From: Punica granatum
Lineage: Eukaryota; Streptophyta; Magnoliopsida; Myrtales; Lythraceae
Length of the DNA stretch: 64,000 nt
NCBI RefSeq assembly: GCF_007655135.1
Contig: NC_045130.1
Location: 25,921,363-25,985,362 of the forward strand
Direction of reading: 5' to 3'
Shown: positions 12,216 to 22,699 of the stretch, piece after piece
How positions within the stretch are numbered: position 1 is the first letter of the stretch
Layout of the letters: each line of letters opens with the position of its first letter
Made by a program: the position numbers and the translations under genes
Notes under the pieces: generated by a model
What the model saw: only the letters and a program-made list of their open reading frames with translations
What the model was told of the DNA's origin: nothing
Database searches by the model: none

Positions 12216-12448
12216 TATTACAATATCTCGAGTATCTCCTATATCGTGTAACTTTGTAAAGTAGCTTTTGTTTTAGACTAGGTATTATTTGTTTCCCGTT
12301 TAGGCTTCATATTACTAGGAATTTACTTTGATGTATATGTCTATATAATCCTTGTTCTACAGTAGAATAAGGTACGGCAATATATTGCAGATTCTCTGCA
12401 ATTCCGTTTTCTTTTGACTTCTTCATCGGTTTTATACCGATTTCTTCA
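12216..12448 (+). repeat. 3' LTR, 233 bp
   Basis: Near-identical partner of 7183-7415, followed by CAATA at 12,449-12,453. Confidence 0.97.
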
Positions 12449-12453
12449 CAATA

Positions 12454-14200
12454 TAAATATATAAAAGGCGAGCAGCGCAATCAGAAAGCACCACAATAGC
12501 TTTTTAAGCAAACCCCTAAGCCTCTTCTTGAAAGACATTTCACATAGCCTATTACTCAATGCAATTTATTTGTGTCATTTAATTTCAAACGCATATTATA
12601 AAGACAATTCAAAAGTCATCATTTTTTTTATATTAGATATATTTTATTCGAATAAACTTTAAAAAATTTCTAAAGAAACAAAAAATCTTTCTCTATTTGG
12701 GAATATACATTTAAAGATTTTCTTGAAAACACAAAATATTCTAGAGAAATAACCCATAAATCAAGTAATTTGTTTGTTTTTTCTTACCAACGTGGATTGG
12801 TTTAAGCGATTCGACGTCTATTCCCCTTAAGCAAGGTCTGGGGTTCGAGTATTGTAAATGTAGAAAATTTATGCTGAAAGAGTTTTACCCCTTAGTAGAC
12901 TAACTAAGCTAAACTGGATTGATTGAAACTCGCTGAATTTCTGGATACCAGCGTGCACCAAAAAATAATAATTTGATTTTAAGAACATATTACAAAGACA
13001 ATCTAAAAGTCGTCTGTTTCTTTATATAACAACATTAATACGGTACAATTTATCCCGAATGAACTTTAGAATTTTTTCATAAAAATAGAAAGTTTTCTCA
13101 ATTCTAGAATATGCATTCGAAGTGTTTTTATCTAAAAAATACAAAATATTCTCAAGAAATAATTAATCAATTAATCAATTATAATTTTAATAAATAAAAA
13201 GTGCGAAATGCTGGATTCCATATTGATAATCTCGAACTCCCTGAGTTCTCTCTTTTTTTAATAATTTAATCTTAATGAAATTAAGATAATTAATTAGTAT
13301 TCTAAAAATTGCAAATAAAGTGAGTTTTCAAAAAATAAAAATCTTATCGATTTGTGAATAAATATTTAAAGTTTTTCAATTTGGGTAATTTCTCGAAAAA
13401 TGTAAAATTTTATTATGTAATTAATCTCTATACACCCTGCAGTATGTGAGCCTGTAAGTAGTATAATTTTAATTTTGGAGAATTAGCAAATTTCAAGTTA
13501 AGTTTCCTTTTGTTCTTCCTTTGCTTTCCCTAATTCCTTTGCACCTAGTTTCTTTTTCTCCTAAATCCTTGGTTCTTAATTCAATTTATTATTCAGTTTC
13601 CCTTTCTCATTTTTTTCCCTGACGTTGCATGCTCACAGTCACATGCATGGCACGTCCCATTTCCGTCAATTTTAACTGCAATATTAACGGGAGGGGTAGA
13701 TTTTTCCTTACCGAGGTGAGCCATTTCTGCCGAAATTGGCACTGCCGAATAGAGGGGATGGCAGGATTTGTAAAAAATTAGAAGAAGCAGGGGCAATTAT
13801 ATTTCTCCTCATATTTCGGCAGATCGGAGGAGAATTCTTTTTTCGGCAGAAAAAGATTTTCCCTTTCCTTACCTCACAGTTAAGGGGGCAGATGTTAAAA
13901 CAAATTAGTACGGGGGCCTTAAGGTTATTTTTCCCTTGTTTCTTCTACCTCCCGCACTTTGCCGCCACACCCCTTCGCCGTCCCTGACCCCGCAGGCGAC
14001 GGCTGGTCCTCTGCTCCGTCCAGGAGTCCTCTGCGACACTCAAGACGATCGTCTCCACCTGGCTCCTCCGGCATCAAGCCTTCGCATCGCGACGAACTCC
14101 GAGAGCTCTGCCGCAGCCGGAACCCCCCGAGTATGACCTCGCAGCCACCACGAGCTCACTCGGCCTCCCTTCAGGACCACAGCCTCCAGGAGCCTCGTCC
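12454..14200. other. intergenic, AT-rich, no gene seen
   Basis: Apart from the SINE-like copy at 12,786-12,970 this stretch has no supportable gene. From about 13,930 to 14,200 it is GC-rich and open in several frames, but I recognise no domain. It leads straight into the THG1-like pseudogene and may be unrelated upstream sequence. Confidence 0.6.
12786..12970 (+). mobile_element. tRNA-derived SINE-like copy 1
   Basis: About 180 bases aligning along their whole length with 51,898-52,087 and 54,426-54,619. It keeps a box A-like TTGGTTTAAGCGAT, a box B-like GGGTTCGAGTATT about 35 bases later, and an A-rich end followed by AATAAT. It is more diverged than the other two copies, and no target duplication is clear. 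Confidence 0.65.
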
Positions 14201-14205
14201 TCTGC

Positions 14206-15318
14206 CCCTACAGCATTTTCTAAAGCTTTTCAGACTTCTGTTTATGCCACAAAACGGAAAGAATTCTTCCCTCAAAAAGAGCTGGAAATGTCCTCCTTCA
14301 TTCCATGCAAGAATGATTACCTGTCCAAGGTTGAAGGTTCCTCAAAAATATCTTGCATATAGACAGCATGCTCGTAAGTACCAAGTAGGATTCTCTTCTT
14401 GGGCAGCAGAGCTTCCTTTCCAGTTAAAGTGCCCAGCAAGTCTCGATTATTTTGTGATTTTCTATTGAAGGTCATGTGGACAATCTCTACCGAACCTGTT
14501 TCTGGATGCTCATAAAAAGTGGAAAGACGATTGAGGAAGCAAAGAAAAGGTTCCTATTCATGCTGGATTGTCCATTGTGCTATATGTGTTTGATCTAATT
14601 TCTTTTTTGAAAAGTCTCAGACTCTTCGTAGAAAAGGATATTTAAAAAAAAAAGAAGGAAAAATTGCATTGACCATCACGGGCCAATCAATGTGTCTCAT
14701 GGCTTTCATTGAAATATATTAATATTCACTTCTTTAAAAATGGTTTGATTCTCTAGTTAGGCCTTTTGCTTCCCAACTTATTGCTTCTTACTCGTGTTGG
14801 AAACTTTGAATCTATGCAATGTGTAGGATGATCTGAAGCATGAAGGACATGAGCTTCTGTTTCAAAAGTTTGGCATCAATTACAAAAAGCTTCCAGAAAT
14901 GTTCCGCCAAGGTTCCTGTATTTTCAAGACCGAGGTAGTCCTCATCTGTAGCATGTTTCAGGTTTAAATTTCTAGGGATGGCTTTTTTCCTGGATACCAC
15001 TCTTGCTAGCAGAATGACATGGATTACAAGGACTTAATATAATTATTTATACTTATGCAGGTTGAAGTTCTTGTCAAGTATGATGAGAATGGAACTCCCA
15101 TCAAAAGGTTCCGGAGAAAGCCAAACATAGTTCATACGGAAAAACATTGCGGCTAGAAAGTTTTGGAATGAGCAGTCAGTGCTTGTTAAACACATAGGTA
15201 GCTCTAAAGTAGATATTGACGAAATAGATCAAGAGCACATCAGCTCCTTTTTATTTGAAATTGAGCTCCCGCCAATGAATTTTGTCGGGATCAGAATTGA
15301 TGGTTGCCATTCCCACAG
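14206..15318 (+). pseudogene. THG1: tRNA-His guanylyltransferase-like (THG1) pseudogene
   Basis: Plant THG1 carries two tandem Thg1 domains and adds the 5' guanine of tRNA-His. Pieces of the first domain are visible here: KRKEFFPQKEL (near 14,255), then in the next frame PPSFHAR and QKYLAYRQ, then NLYRTCFW near 14,480. After an intron come KFGINYKKLPEMF and FRQGS (about 14,829-14,936). After another intron (acceptor at 15,060) come VKYDENGTPIKR and, one frame over, FWNEQSVLVKHIG, followed by the start of the second domain, ending IDGCHSHR at a GT donor (15,319). At least three frameshifts, in-frame stops and a missing N-terminus make it non-functional. Retained introns show it is a degraded gene or genomic fragment, not a processed copy. 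The remaining second-domain exons are not found before the Harbinger element. Confidence 0.8.
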
Positions 15319-17528
15319 GTAACAGCTTACTTAGCTCTTCCACTAATTCCAATGCTTTTACTTTGACTAGTTGTTTGATGTCCAAATTGTTTCCTGTAGT
15401 CTTAGGTTTACAATTATGGGATCATTGTTCATGTTGAATGGCTTGAATCTGATAGTTAAGGGGACTTTGCTTATAGTCAGTCTTGAGAATCCAACTATAA
15501 AAAGAGAGCGATGCAGGAGATCAATTGAATGAGATTTTGGAGTTGGGGGTCGCAGTTCCTTCAAAAAGGGGTGAAAAACAAATGTGAAATAAGCTGCAAA
15601 TATGTCTGGACAGAACAAATAACTTCATCTAAGCAGTAGCGATACTCCGCATTGACGTCATAGAAATTATTTATAGGCTCTGTTTGGCAACAGAGAAATT
15701 TTCAACTTAACTCCCAAAACGACAAAATATGAGGTTGAACGGTAAAATCCTGGGACCCACCAACGGGAAAGCAAAGAACTTGACTTGTCTTGCTCTAATT
15801 TCTGCAAAGGGAAAACTGTCGGCAAGAACAATGGTAGGGGTCCTCATCCATGCGTGTCGAAGAGAAGAGTAGCGGCAGACGACGATGAAGCTCCTTTGCT
15901 ACTGCGCAATTGCGACCCCATTGTCCTTTGTGCGAGGGCTAGAAGACAGCGACATCGGCAACTTCAACAGTCCTTCAACGTCTGCAATTTGCAATTAGGT
16001 AAACTCTCTGTTCGCTGAAGCTGCAACTATTGGGTTCGCTGAAGCTGCCGAAATTGGTTTGAAATTCCATGTAATCGGCCCACCTGGAATGATAGCGAAC
16101 GCATGTTGAAGGAAATCATTGTCGGAATGGCGCAATTTTGCTTGCAATTTCACGGATATGTAGTCCTTATTTGCTTGCAATTTCACCTTGCATGATTAGG
16201 GCAGAAGAACCGAGAGATAGGACCTGCAATAATAGGGCAAAGGCCCCCCTTTTGTTAGTAGAGATTCCCCGAAATTGCGACTTTCGCAACTTGCCCTTCA
16301 GAGATTCCCTCCTTTGGAATATTTCGCGGGTCCTTCCCCTACCCTGTTCACCTGCACGGGAGGCTTTAAGAACCCCATCGGCACAGCTCGGGAACGCCAT
16401 CTGCATTTCAGGTAATTTCTTCTTTCCTCTTGACAACAATTTTATGTCTGTTGCATAATTTTCCGAATTGTCTTTCACTGGTTGGTCACTGAGAGTATAT
16501 GTTCTGTTCTTGTTTCGGTGAATGTCAGTGTGATGCTGGTTTGGTTGTTCCGTGAAATGCGAATTTGAAAGGGATTGTGCTATTTCTACGGTGTAAGCTG
16601 TTGTTCTGCTTTCAATTTTGTTGAGTAATATGCTTCTCTCCTGGTGTTGGTTACTGCTAGTGTGCCACTGTGTGGTCGATGAATGAGCTTTCCCTGATAT
16701 TTCGCACATGTTAGAGTATTTTGCTGCTCTAGTTCGGTATCTTTTCCCATGCTGTCATTCTCTCAATCTGCGTTCTGTTGCATTGTCTGGGTTAATCTAA
16801 GCAGCCAAGGGGGAACCTAAGTACGAATTACCCTGTTTTATGAGTAATTGAATTAAGATGTACTGCAAGTTGTTTCTGCTGAGGTAATCTTATTGTCTGA
16901 CTATTATGTGTGGAAGTTGTGGTCCAAAAAAGTGCACAGACCATGGCTCGAAAGGGCGAGCATGTACTGGAATGGAGTGATGAGATGGAACTAGCCTTCA
17001 TTAATATAATGGTTGAGAAGTTCAAAGTGACCCAGACGACTTCCTGGAAGAGACCTCATTGGGAAGAGATGATGAAGGAAATAGAAAAGCAATTTCCTGA
17101 AGCGCAACTTTGCTGGACTAAGCTAAGGGGCAAGTGTGCTAGGTTGAAAGGGACGTACAGGCAGTTCACTGAGCTAAGGAACCACACTGAAGTGGGATGG
17201 GATGCAGACACGAACACCATCAAGGCCAGCCCCGATGTCTGGGATATGTTCATCAAGATACACGCTTTATATATGTTATTGTCTTCTGCGCGTGAAGCTG
17301 ATTTCCTAATAATATGAGTTATGAATTGCTAACAATTACTTCTATGTAAAATGCCGACTATAACTTCAATTTACTAGATATTTGCTTGTCCTTTGTTCAT
17401 ACGTTCGCTTTCTATAGTTCCTTCCTATCTATTGAATTGTTCTCGTAACATTTTCCTTATCTTAACATGCAGAAGAACATGGCATTCAAGGCATTCCGGA
17501 CCAAAGGCTGCAAGCACTACATCCTACT

Positions 17529-20500
17529 TGTCAGCACCTAATTTTGGTCCACCGGCTCCAGAGAGGCAAAATCGTCATTTTGCCACCCGTGAGGGAAGTA
17601 TTTCTGATTGATTACTTGAGCATTCATGAAGTTTTTGAAAATAGCAAATTTTCCTAATTTAACACCAATTTTATGATTTTTTTTTCAAAAATAATGCCGT
17701 TTGGGACGTTTTTGAATTTCGTGTACATCGACGTCATTTTTCAAAATTCGGGACAAAATTCGAGATTGAAAATAATTTTATCACGTAATATCGATCGAAA
17801 AATTTTTCTAACCACGATGACGGTCTCGAATTATTTTTCCAACGTCCAATCAAGAAGACGAAATTTTTAATTTGTACGCGCGTCGAATTCGGAAAAAAAA
17901 AAATCCGGTCAGGGCTGCTGACCGCTGCCCGAATTGCTGCCCGGCGCCACTGTTCTTCTTCTTCCAGGGCAGCAAGGAGCGGGGGAACCAGGGGAATCAA
18001 AAACGGAAAGGAATCGAAGAAAAACGGAAACCAAAAATCACGGAAACCCTAGCCGCAAGATTCTTGGATCCATCCGAAAAAAACCGGGGCTCTCTCTCTG
18101 TCGGGGGGGGGGTTCTCTCGACTTTTTTTCGAAACCAAAAAAAATCCCGCAGCTGAGGATCTTTGGCTCAGGCAGGGGTTCACCAAAAAAAGACTGGAAC
18201 ACACACGGAAGAAAAACCCACAGCTCGATTTCGGCAGACTCCCTCAGCTCGTTCGGACGCTCCTCAGCTTCGACTCTCATTCGCCCTCAGCTCCCATAAC
18301 TCGGAACTACGAAATCCCGGCCATCTCCTCCTCAACTCCCTCTCGCACACACTTCCCTCGAACTCCCGGGTTTCCTCCGTTCGCCAAGTCACGCCACTGA
18401 CCTCCTACCCTCTCCTAATTTTCCTTGCAGGCCCGAGCTCGGACCACCCCGCAAATCGTTGCCCTCGGCGGTCCAGCCCAGCGGCTCACCAGCCCAGCAC
18501 GGCCCAGTTGTAGCAAACCCAGTCCAGCAGTCAGCCCGGCCCAGCAATGGCCTGATTCGGCCCAGCCCGAATTCCAGCGGCAGCCCGCCAATGTCGCCCC
18601 TGTCGGCCCAGTCCAGCCCTTCGGCCCAGTTCGGCCCATTCTCCCAACAACCCATTAGATCCGGCGAATTATTTTTTTTTTATTTACAGATCTGCCCCTA
18701 ATCTTCTCAAACAAGGTAAATCCTCTACTTAGTGGCATGTTTAGGGCTCCATTTCTGAATATTTATGTTTGCTTGGATGAAATTAATGTGAAATGAGCGT
18801 TCTTGGGTCGCGTGGGTGATCGGATTTGTCCTGAACTCGATTTTTCGAACTTTCTATTTTGTTACATTTCAGCCCAGGGGATGTATTTTATTTTTTTAAG
18901 ATCTGCCCCGAATCTAAAAATTATTTTCAATCAAGTCTCGGTCATTTTATTATTTTTCAATCAGTCCTTGGATTTTTTCAGAATTTTCTAAGCATCCCAA
19001 AGAACTTTTCAAGTTGTTTCAGTTTAGTCCCGGGGTCATTTTTCGCCCTTTTAGATCTGCCCCGAATTTCAAAAATTATTTTCAATAAAGTCCCAGTCAT
19101 TTTACTATTTTCCAATCAGCCTTGGAATTCCCAGAATTTTTCAAGCATCCCTAAGAACTTTTCGAGTTGTTTCAGTTTAGTTCTGGGGCCATTCCTTTTT
19201 TTTTTTTTATAGATTAGTCTCGATTTTCAAATTCATTTCAAATGAGTCCTATGACATTTTCAGTAATTTTTACACAGTCCCTATTTTTAGAAGTTTCAAA
19301 TCAGTCCCCAATTTTTTAGAATTTTCAAATCAGTCCTTGATCTTTTAACATCGTTCAATTTAGCCCCCTGGACATTTTCTAAAAATATCTTACCCTTTTC
19401 TACTTGGATCACCCACCAACAATGTATGTGCCGCCTTTAAATATTTTATTTTTGTAATTATATGTATTATGTGATCATGTTGGAAATTAGAGTTTATCGG
19501 GCGATCTATTATTGATCGTTTCGACGGCTCGAAACCCAAAAAATAAAATAAAGCATTCAGCAGATTTTCATTAAACTTAATGATTTCACCAATCGAGTAA
19601 ACGAGACGTTCATTTGACTAATTAATTCATTCGACTTTAATAATTTTGCACGAATTGGTAATTAATCGGAAATACACGTCGATAAATTGTAAATATGTGT
19701 TGACGCCTTCTTTTCAAAATTCGCAAATTTCATACTAAAATCTGAGGCTCGTGATCCGATGTGGCATGGACGTCTGGGAAGAACTTGCATGTTTTGACTC
19801 GAGGCCTCCTAATTTTAGGAAACTCAAGTCGGGGTGTGGAAGTTCTTTTTTAGATCACTTCCGGATAGATTGACCGTTTCTCTGACTTTTTTGGGGTTCT
19901 CGCATAACCCTAGAAGAATCAGGGAATCAGTCAGCGCCGGTCACAGGCCGAGGTGGCCCGCATTGCGTAGTCTCTCTCTTTTCAAAAATAAATTTTCAAT
20001 ACAAAGGCAAAAAGGCGTATTTACAATTTATTGTTATCTCTGCATGATCTTGGGTAGTTAGATCGGGAATAACGGTTTAAGATACCAACATTCGACTTAA
20101 TCGCATACTCGGCCTAATAGAAAACAGAATGGGGATAGCGGGTTAGGCACTAGGTTATAGGATTCTCGTGTCAAAATCCACATTCTATAATAACCTATCA
20201 TAATCGAAGTGCCACGATACACAACAATTTAAAATCAACCCACACATTCGAGACTTGATCACGGACACACACAGTCTGTCAGGTATGATGCTGAATGCTA
20301 CATGCCATTCCCCTCTTGCCTTTTGCTTGTTTTAGGGTAGGATTTGTATGCCAAGATACTTCGGTTAATAATCAATTAATCCACGTAAATTCGGTGATAA
20401 CAAAACCCCATTGATTGTTTATTTGAGCTTACTTTGTTACATCTTTTGCACTTGATTGTTATGCGGATCGAACCCGATCCTTTAGGACTCGATTCACACT

Positions 20501-21116
20501 GGGTCCAAAGCCCATAACCGTCGATTACGGGGTCCAATGCCCCCATACACCGAGTGCGCATTTAATTTAATTTTGGTCTTTTCCAAAACTATACGGTGAG
20601 CATGAGTGAAATCATGGCCGAATGCGAACCGACCGGGATTCAATTGTGGTATTTTATATTTTTATTTATTTGAGAGAACAATGTAAGGGTTTATGTTGTA
20701 CATTTATTTATGTAAGAATCCCGGTCGGAGAGTGGACGGTCGGAGTGTTCTTTCGAATTTACGGTGTCAAAACGCGCGAGATGAGCGAAACTTAATTAAG
20801 CGGTAATTAAATAAAAATGGCAAGCCTAGACAAGCTAGAGTACCGATAGGGCATGCGAGATATAGGCTCGCATGTAACAGAACCCCCGAATTCGGAACCT
20901 CGGGTACAGACCATTGCCTTAACGTACTAGGTGTATCCCATACCCCTAGACCCGGGTAACTTGCCGGCCCTCGACCTTCGGGTCGTAAAATGGCAAGTGG
21001 CGACTCCTTCTCACGTGCCTCCGTCGCGCGTCCCCGGGAAGGTGGACACTCCCAAGCCGCGTTGCATTTAGGCGCGCGCATGCGTGCCCCGACGAGACGA
21101 AATTCGGGTGCGCACA
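17529..21116 (+). mobile_element. solo LTR, about 3.6 kb, Ty3/gypsy-like
   Basis: Starts TGTCAGCACC and ends GTGCGCACA, with CTACT on both sides (17,524-17,528 and 21,117-21,121). The reading frame of the interrupted Harbinger exon resumes exactly after the right duplication, which fixes both borders. No gag-pol lies inside, so it is a solo LTR left by recombination. The interior has a GC-rich block (17,880-18,660), a 154 bp tandem repeat, and a TGGCGACTCC motif at 20,998. Very long LTRs of this kind are typical of Tat/Ogre-group gypsy elements. The lineage is inferred from length and the tRNA-Arg-like motif only. Confidence 0.88.
18899..19300 (+). repeat. 154 bp tandem repeat inside the solo LTR
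   Basis: Units start AGATCTGCCCCGAATCT at 18,899 and AGATCTGCCCCGAATTT at 19,053. A partial third starts AGATTAGTCTCGATTTTC near 19,212, and an extra unit head lies at 18,687. Each includes matching runs such as TTCAGTTTAGT. Confidence 0.85.
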
Positions 21117-21373
21117 CTACTAAATGAGCTTTTCAGTTCTTCGTGTGCTACCAGTGTTCTTCACATCTCCTCGACCAATCCACCGACAACTTCATCTGAG
21201 GAACGACGGTTGGGAAGGTTCGGCACATGATTCAAGAATATTTTCCGAAGCTGCAACATTGGAGCAATTTCCAGCGCCACGTGGTGGTTAGTGTTTGCTG
21301 ATTACTTTTCTCTTTTCGATAAAATTTTAACCCTAACATATTTAACTGAAAAATTGTCCTTTTCTTCTTTCCA

Positions 21374-21841
21374 GACCAATATTATGTTGTCGATGCAGGG
21401 TTTTCAAACATTCCTGGATATTTGGCTCCATACAAGGCGGAACGATATCACCGAAGTGATTTCGGTTGGCGCAATCCATCGACAACAGAGAAGGAGCTTT
21501 TTAATCAGCGTCACGCATCAGTGCGTAACATCATCGAATGTTGCTTTGGTATTTTGAAGAGGAGATTTGCCATACTAAGATTAATGCCAAACTTCATACC
21601 ATTAAGACAAGGGCAACTTGCCCTTGCGTGTTTTGTTTTGCATAATTTTATACGACACAATAATTATCACGACAAATTATTTGCGGAGTACGGCGATGCG
21701 TGGGCGGAATATGATGAATTTCGAAGTCCACCGCCAGAACAAGGAATTAGGACTCAAGTGGATATGAGTAGTGAGAAAATGAATGTTGTGCGCGACCGTA
21801 TCGCTAATCGCTTATGGCGCGCAGAAAGAAGAGGGCGATGA
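21374..21841 (+). pseudogene. Harbinger DDE transposase, C-terminal half
   Basis: After a CCAG acceptor (21,371-21,374) the frame reads DQYYVVDAGFSNIPGYL, which contains the second catalytic Asp. It continues with the YHRSDFGWRNPS block and NIIECCFGILKRRF, which contains the catalytic Glu, and ends RAERRGR with TGA 21,839-21,841. This is the conserved second half of a HARBI1/DDE_Tnp_4-type transposase. The first half, with the first catalytic Asp (DGTH motif in the family) and the helix-turn-helix, is absent, so it cannot be active. It follows the Myb-like remnant on the same strand, as in plant PIF elements. Confidence 0.9.
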
Positions 21842-22100
21842 TAGACACTGTTTAATTTGTATTTGAATTTAGTGATAATTATTGTAATGTTTTGACATTG
21901 AATGCGGTCAAATTTGTATTAAATGGTTTCTTCAAGGTAAATTGATATCGAAGGAAAACCCAACATGGGGCCCACCATGAGTTGCATAAAACTCAAAATT
22001 TTGTCTTCTAGTGTAAATGAGTTGAGTTGAGTTTTCAAAACTTTGTTGCCAAACACAACCTAAATTTCTTACACAAAAGTTGACATTTGCATGTGGGAAG

Positions 22101-22655
22101 CTTCTCGTAGAAGTAGTTGTAGATCATGGTAATGTCATCTAGGAGAGTTTGTGGAAGGCTCACCGGATCATTCTTGAGGAAATCCAAGAGCATGTTGTCT
22201 CACCAGTTGATGTAAGTCATCTCTGTATCAGAGAGAGATTTCTCTTTGGCCTCTTGCCCGTATATTCAATGAAACAAAGACAATATGCTTCTTAGTTCAA
22301 CATCGGCTTTAGTGCTATGCTTTTTGAATGAACTGGACTGAGTCAATGGATGAGTACTCCATTTATTCCAGTATTCCAGGCAGGATTCTGTTTTACCATT
22401 TTTTGAGTTACAGATTTCATGTAACTAAACAATATATCTTCATTGACGCAGATAAAAAAGCATTGTGGATCTTCTGATTGGCCTGATGGGGTGATGTGCG
22501 AGCGTGGATTGTGGGCAGTGAAGAAGAAGATGAAGGAAATGCACACCCAACAACTCGAGAAATATAGTAAGAGGGAGAAGAGGTACCGGTATTTGCTAGT
22601 GATATCTGGGATTTGTATAGTTACAAGTTGGGTCGTAACAAGGAATTCTATGTAG
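22101..22655 (+). pseudogene. two terminal exons of an unrecognised gene
   Basis: Exon A (22,101-22,211) ends at a good donor (GAT|GTAAGT). Exon B (22,452-22,655) follows a CAG acceptor in the same phase. Together they encode a tail with AHRIILEEIQEHVVSPVD and KKHCGSSDWPDGVMCERGLW, a basic helix (KKKMKEMHTQQLEKYSKREK) and a hydrophobic segment YLLVISGICIVTSWVV before TAG. This suggests a C-terminal membrane anchor. An in-frame TAG at 22,140 interrupts exon A unless the true exon starts later. I do not recognise the family. The start of exon A (VVVDHGNVI) vaguely recalls the end of a Thg1 domain, and the Harbinger element lies between it and the THG1-like remnant, so a single disrupted gene is possible but unproven. 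Confidence 0.45.
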
Positions 22656-22699
22656 GAAGTGAAAGTAGGAAAAAGGAACAAAAACAAAACGGAAAAAGG

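Larger units (their letters stand above)
7183..12448 (+). mobile_element. complete, young Ty1/copia retrotransposon (5266 bp)
   Basis: Bounded by two 233 bp LTRs (7183-7415 and 12,216-12,448) that differ at one position (C to T near the end), and by a perfect CAATA duplication. A primer binding site complementary to initiator tRNA-Met (TGGTATCAGAG, 7416-7426) directly follows the left LTR. A polypurine tract (12,204-12,215) directly precedes the right one. The order gag, protease, integrase, RT, RNase H is that of copia, and the small size with short LTRs suits the Ale/Retrofit group. The ends are TA...CA rather than TG...CA in both LTRs. The coding region carries two frameshifts. Confidence 0.97.
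16943..21215 (+). pseudogene. Harbinger Myb/SANT-like accessory protein, split by an LTR
   Basis: Exon 1 (ATG 16,943 to 17,257) encodes a Myb/SANT-like DNA-binding domain (WSDEMELAFINIMVEKFK, then WKRPHWEEMM, KLRGKCARLKGTYRQF and DVWDMFIK). Proteins of this type assist the transposase at the element ends. Exon 2 (17,473-17,528) reads KNMAFKAFRTKGCKHY, is cut by the solo LTR, and resumes in frame at 21,122 with NELFSSSCAT and SSTNPPTTSSEER. The expected donor after 17,257 reads AT instead of GT, so splicing was probably also lost. An internal deletion joins its end to the transposase region around 21,215-21,374. Confidence 0.8.
15676..22060 (+). mobile_element. PIF/Harbinger transposon remnant with nested LTR
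   Basis: Terminal inverted repeats GGCTCTGTTTGGCAACAGAG (left) and, on the complement, GGTTGTGTTTGGCAACAAAG (right) enclose a Myb/SANT-like gene and the C-terminal half of a DDE transposase. This pair is the hallmark of PIF/Harbinger. Without the nested LTR (17,529-21,116 plus one CTACT) the element is about 2.8 kb. The flanking trinucleotides are ATA and TAA, so the usual TWA duplication has decayed or the end is off by a base or two. The middle of the transposase is missing, so the copy is defective. Confidence 0.88.

Noticed and set aside
13959..14200. Possible N-terminal exon of the THG1-like gene
   Set aside because: The sequence does not resemble Thg1 and is open only through high GC content. 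I kept it out of the pseudogene.
18163..18660. Overlapping Pro/Ser-rich open frames on both strands
   Set aside because: They fall in the GC-rich interior of the solo LTR, where stop codons are rare. There are no domains, and all frames are open by composition.
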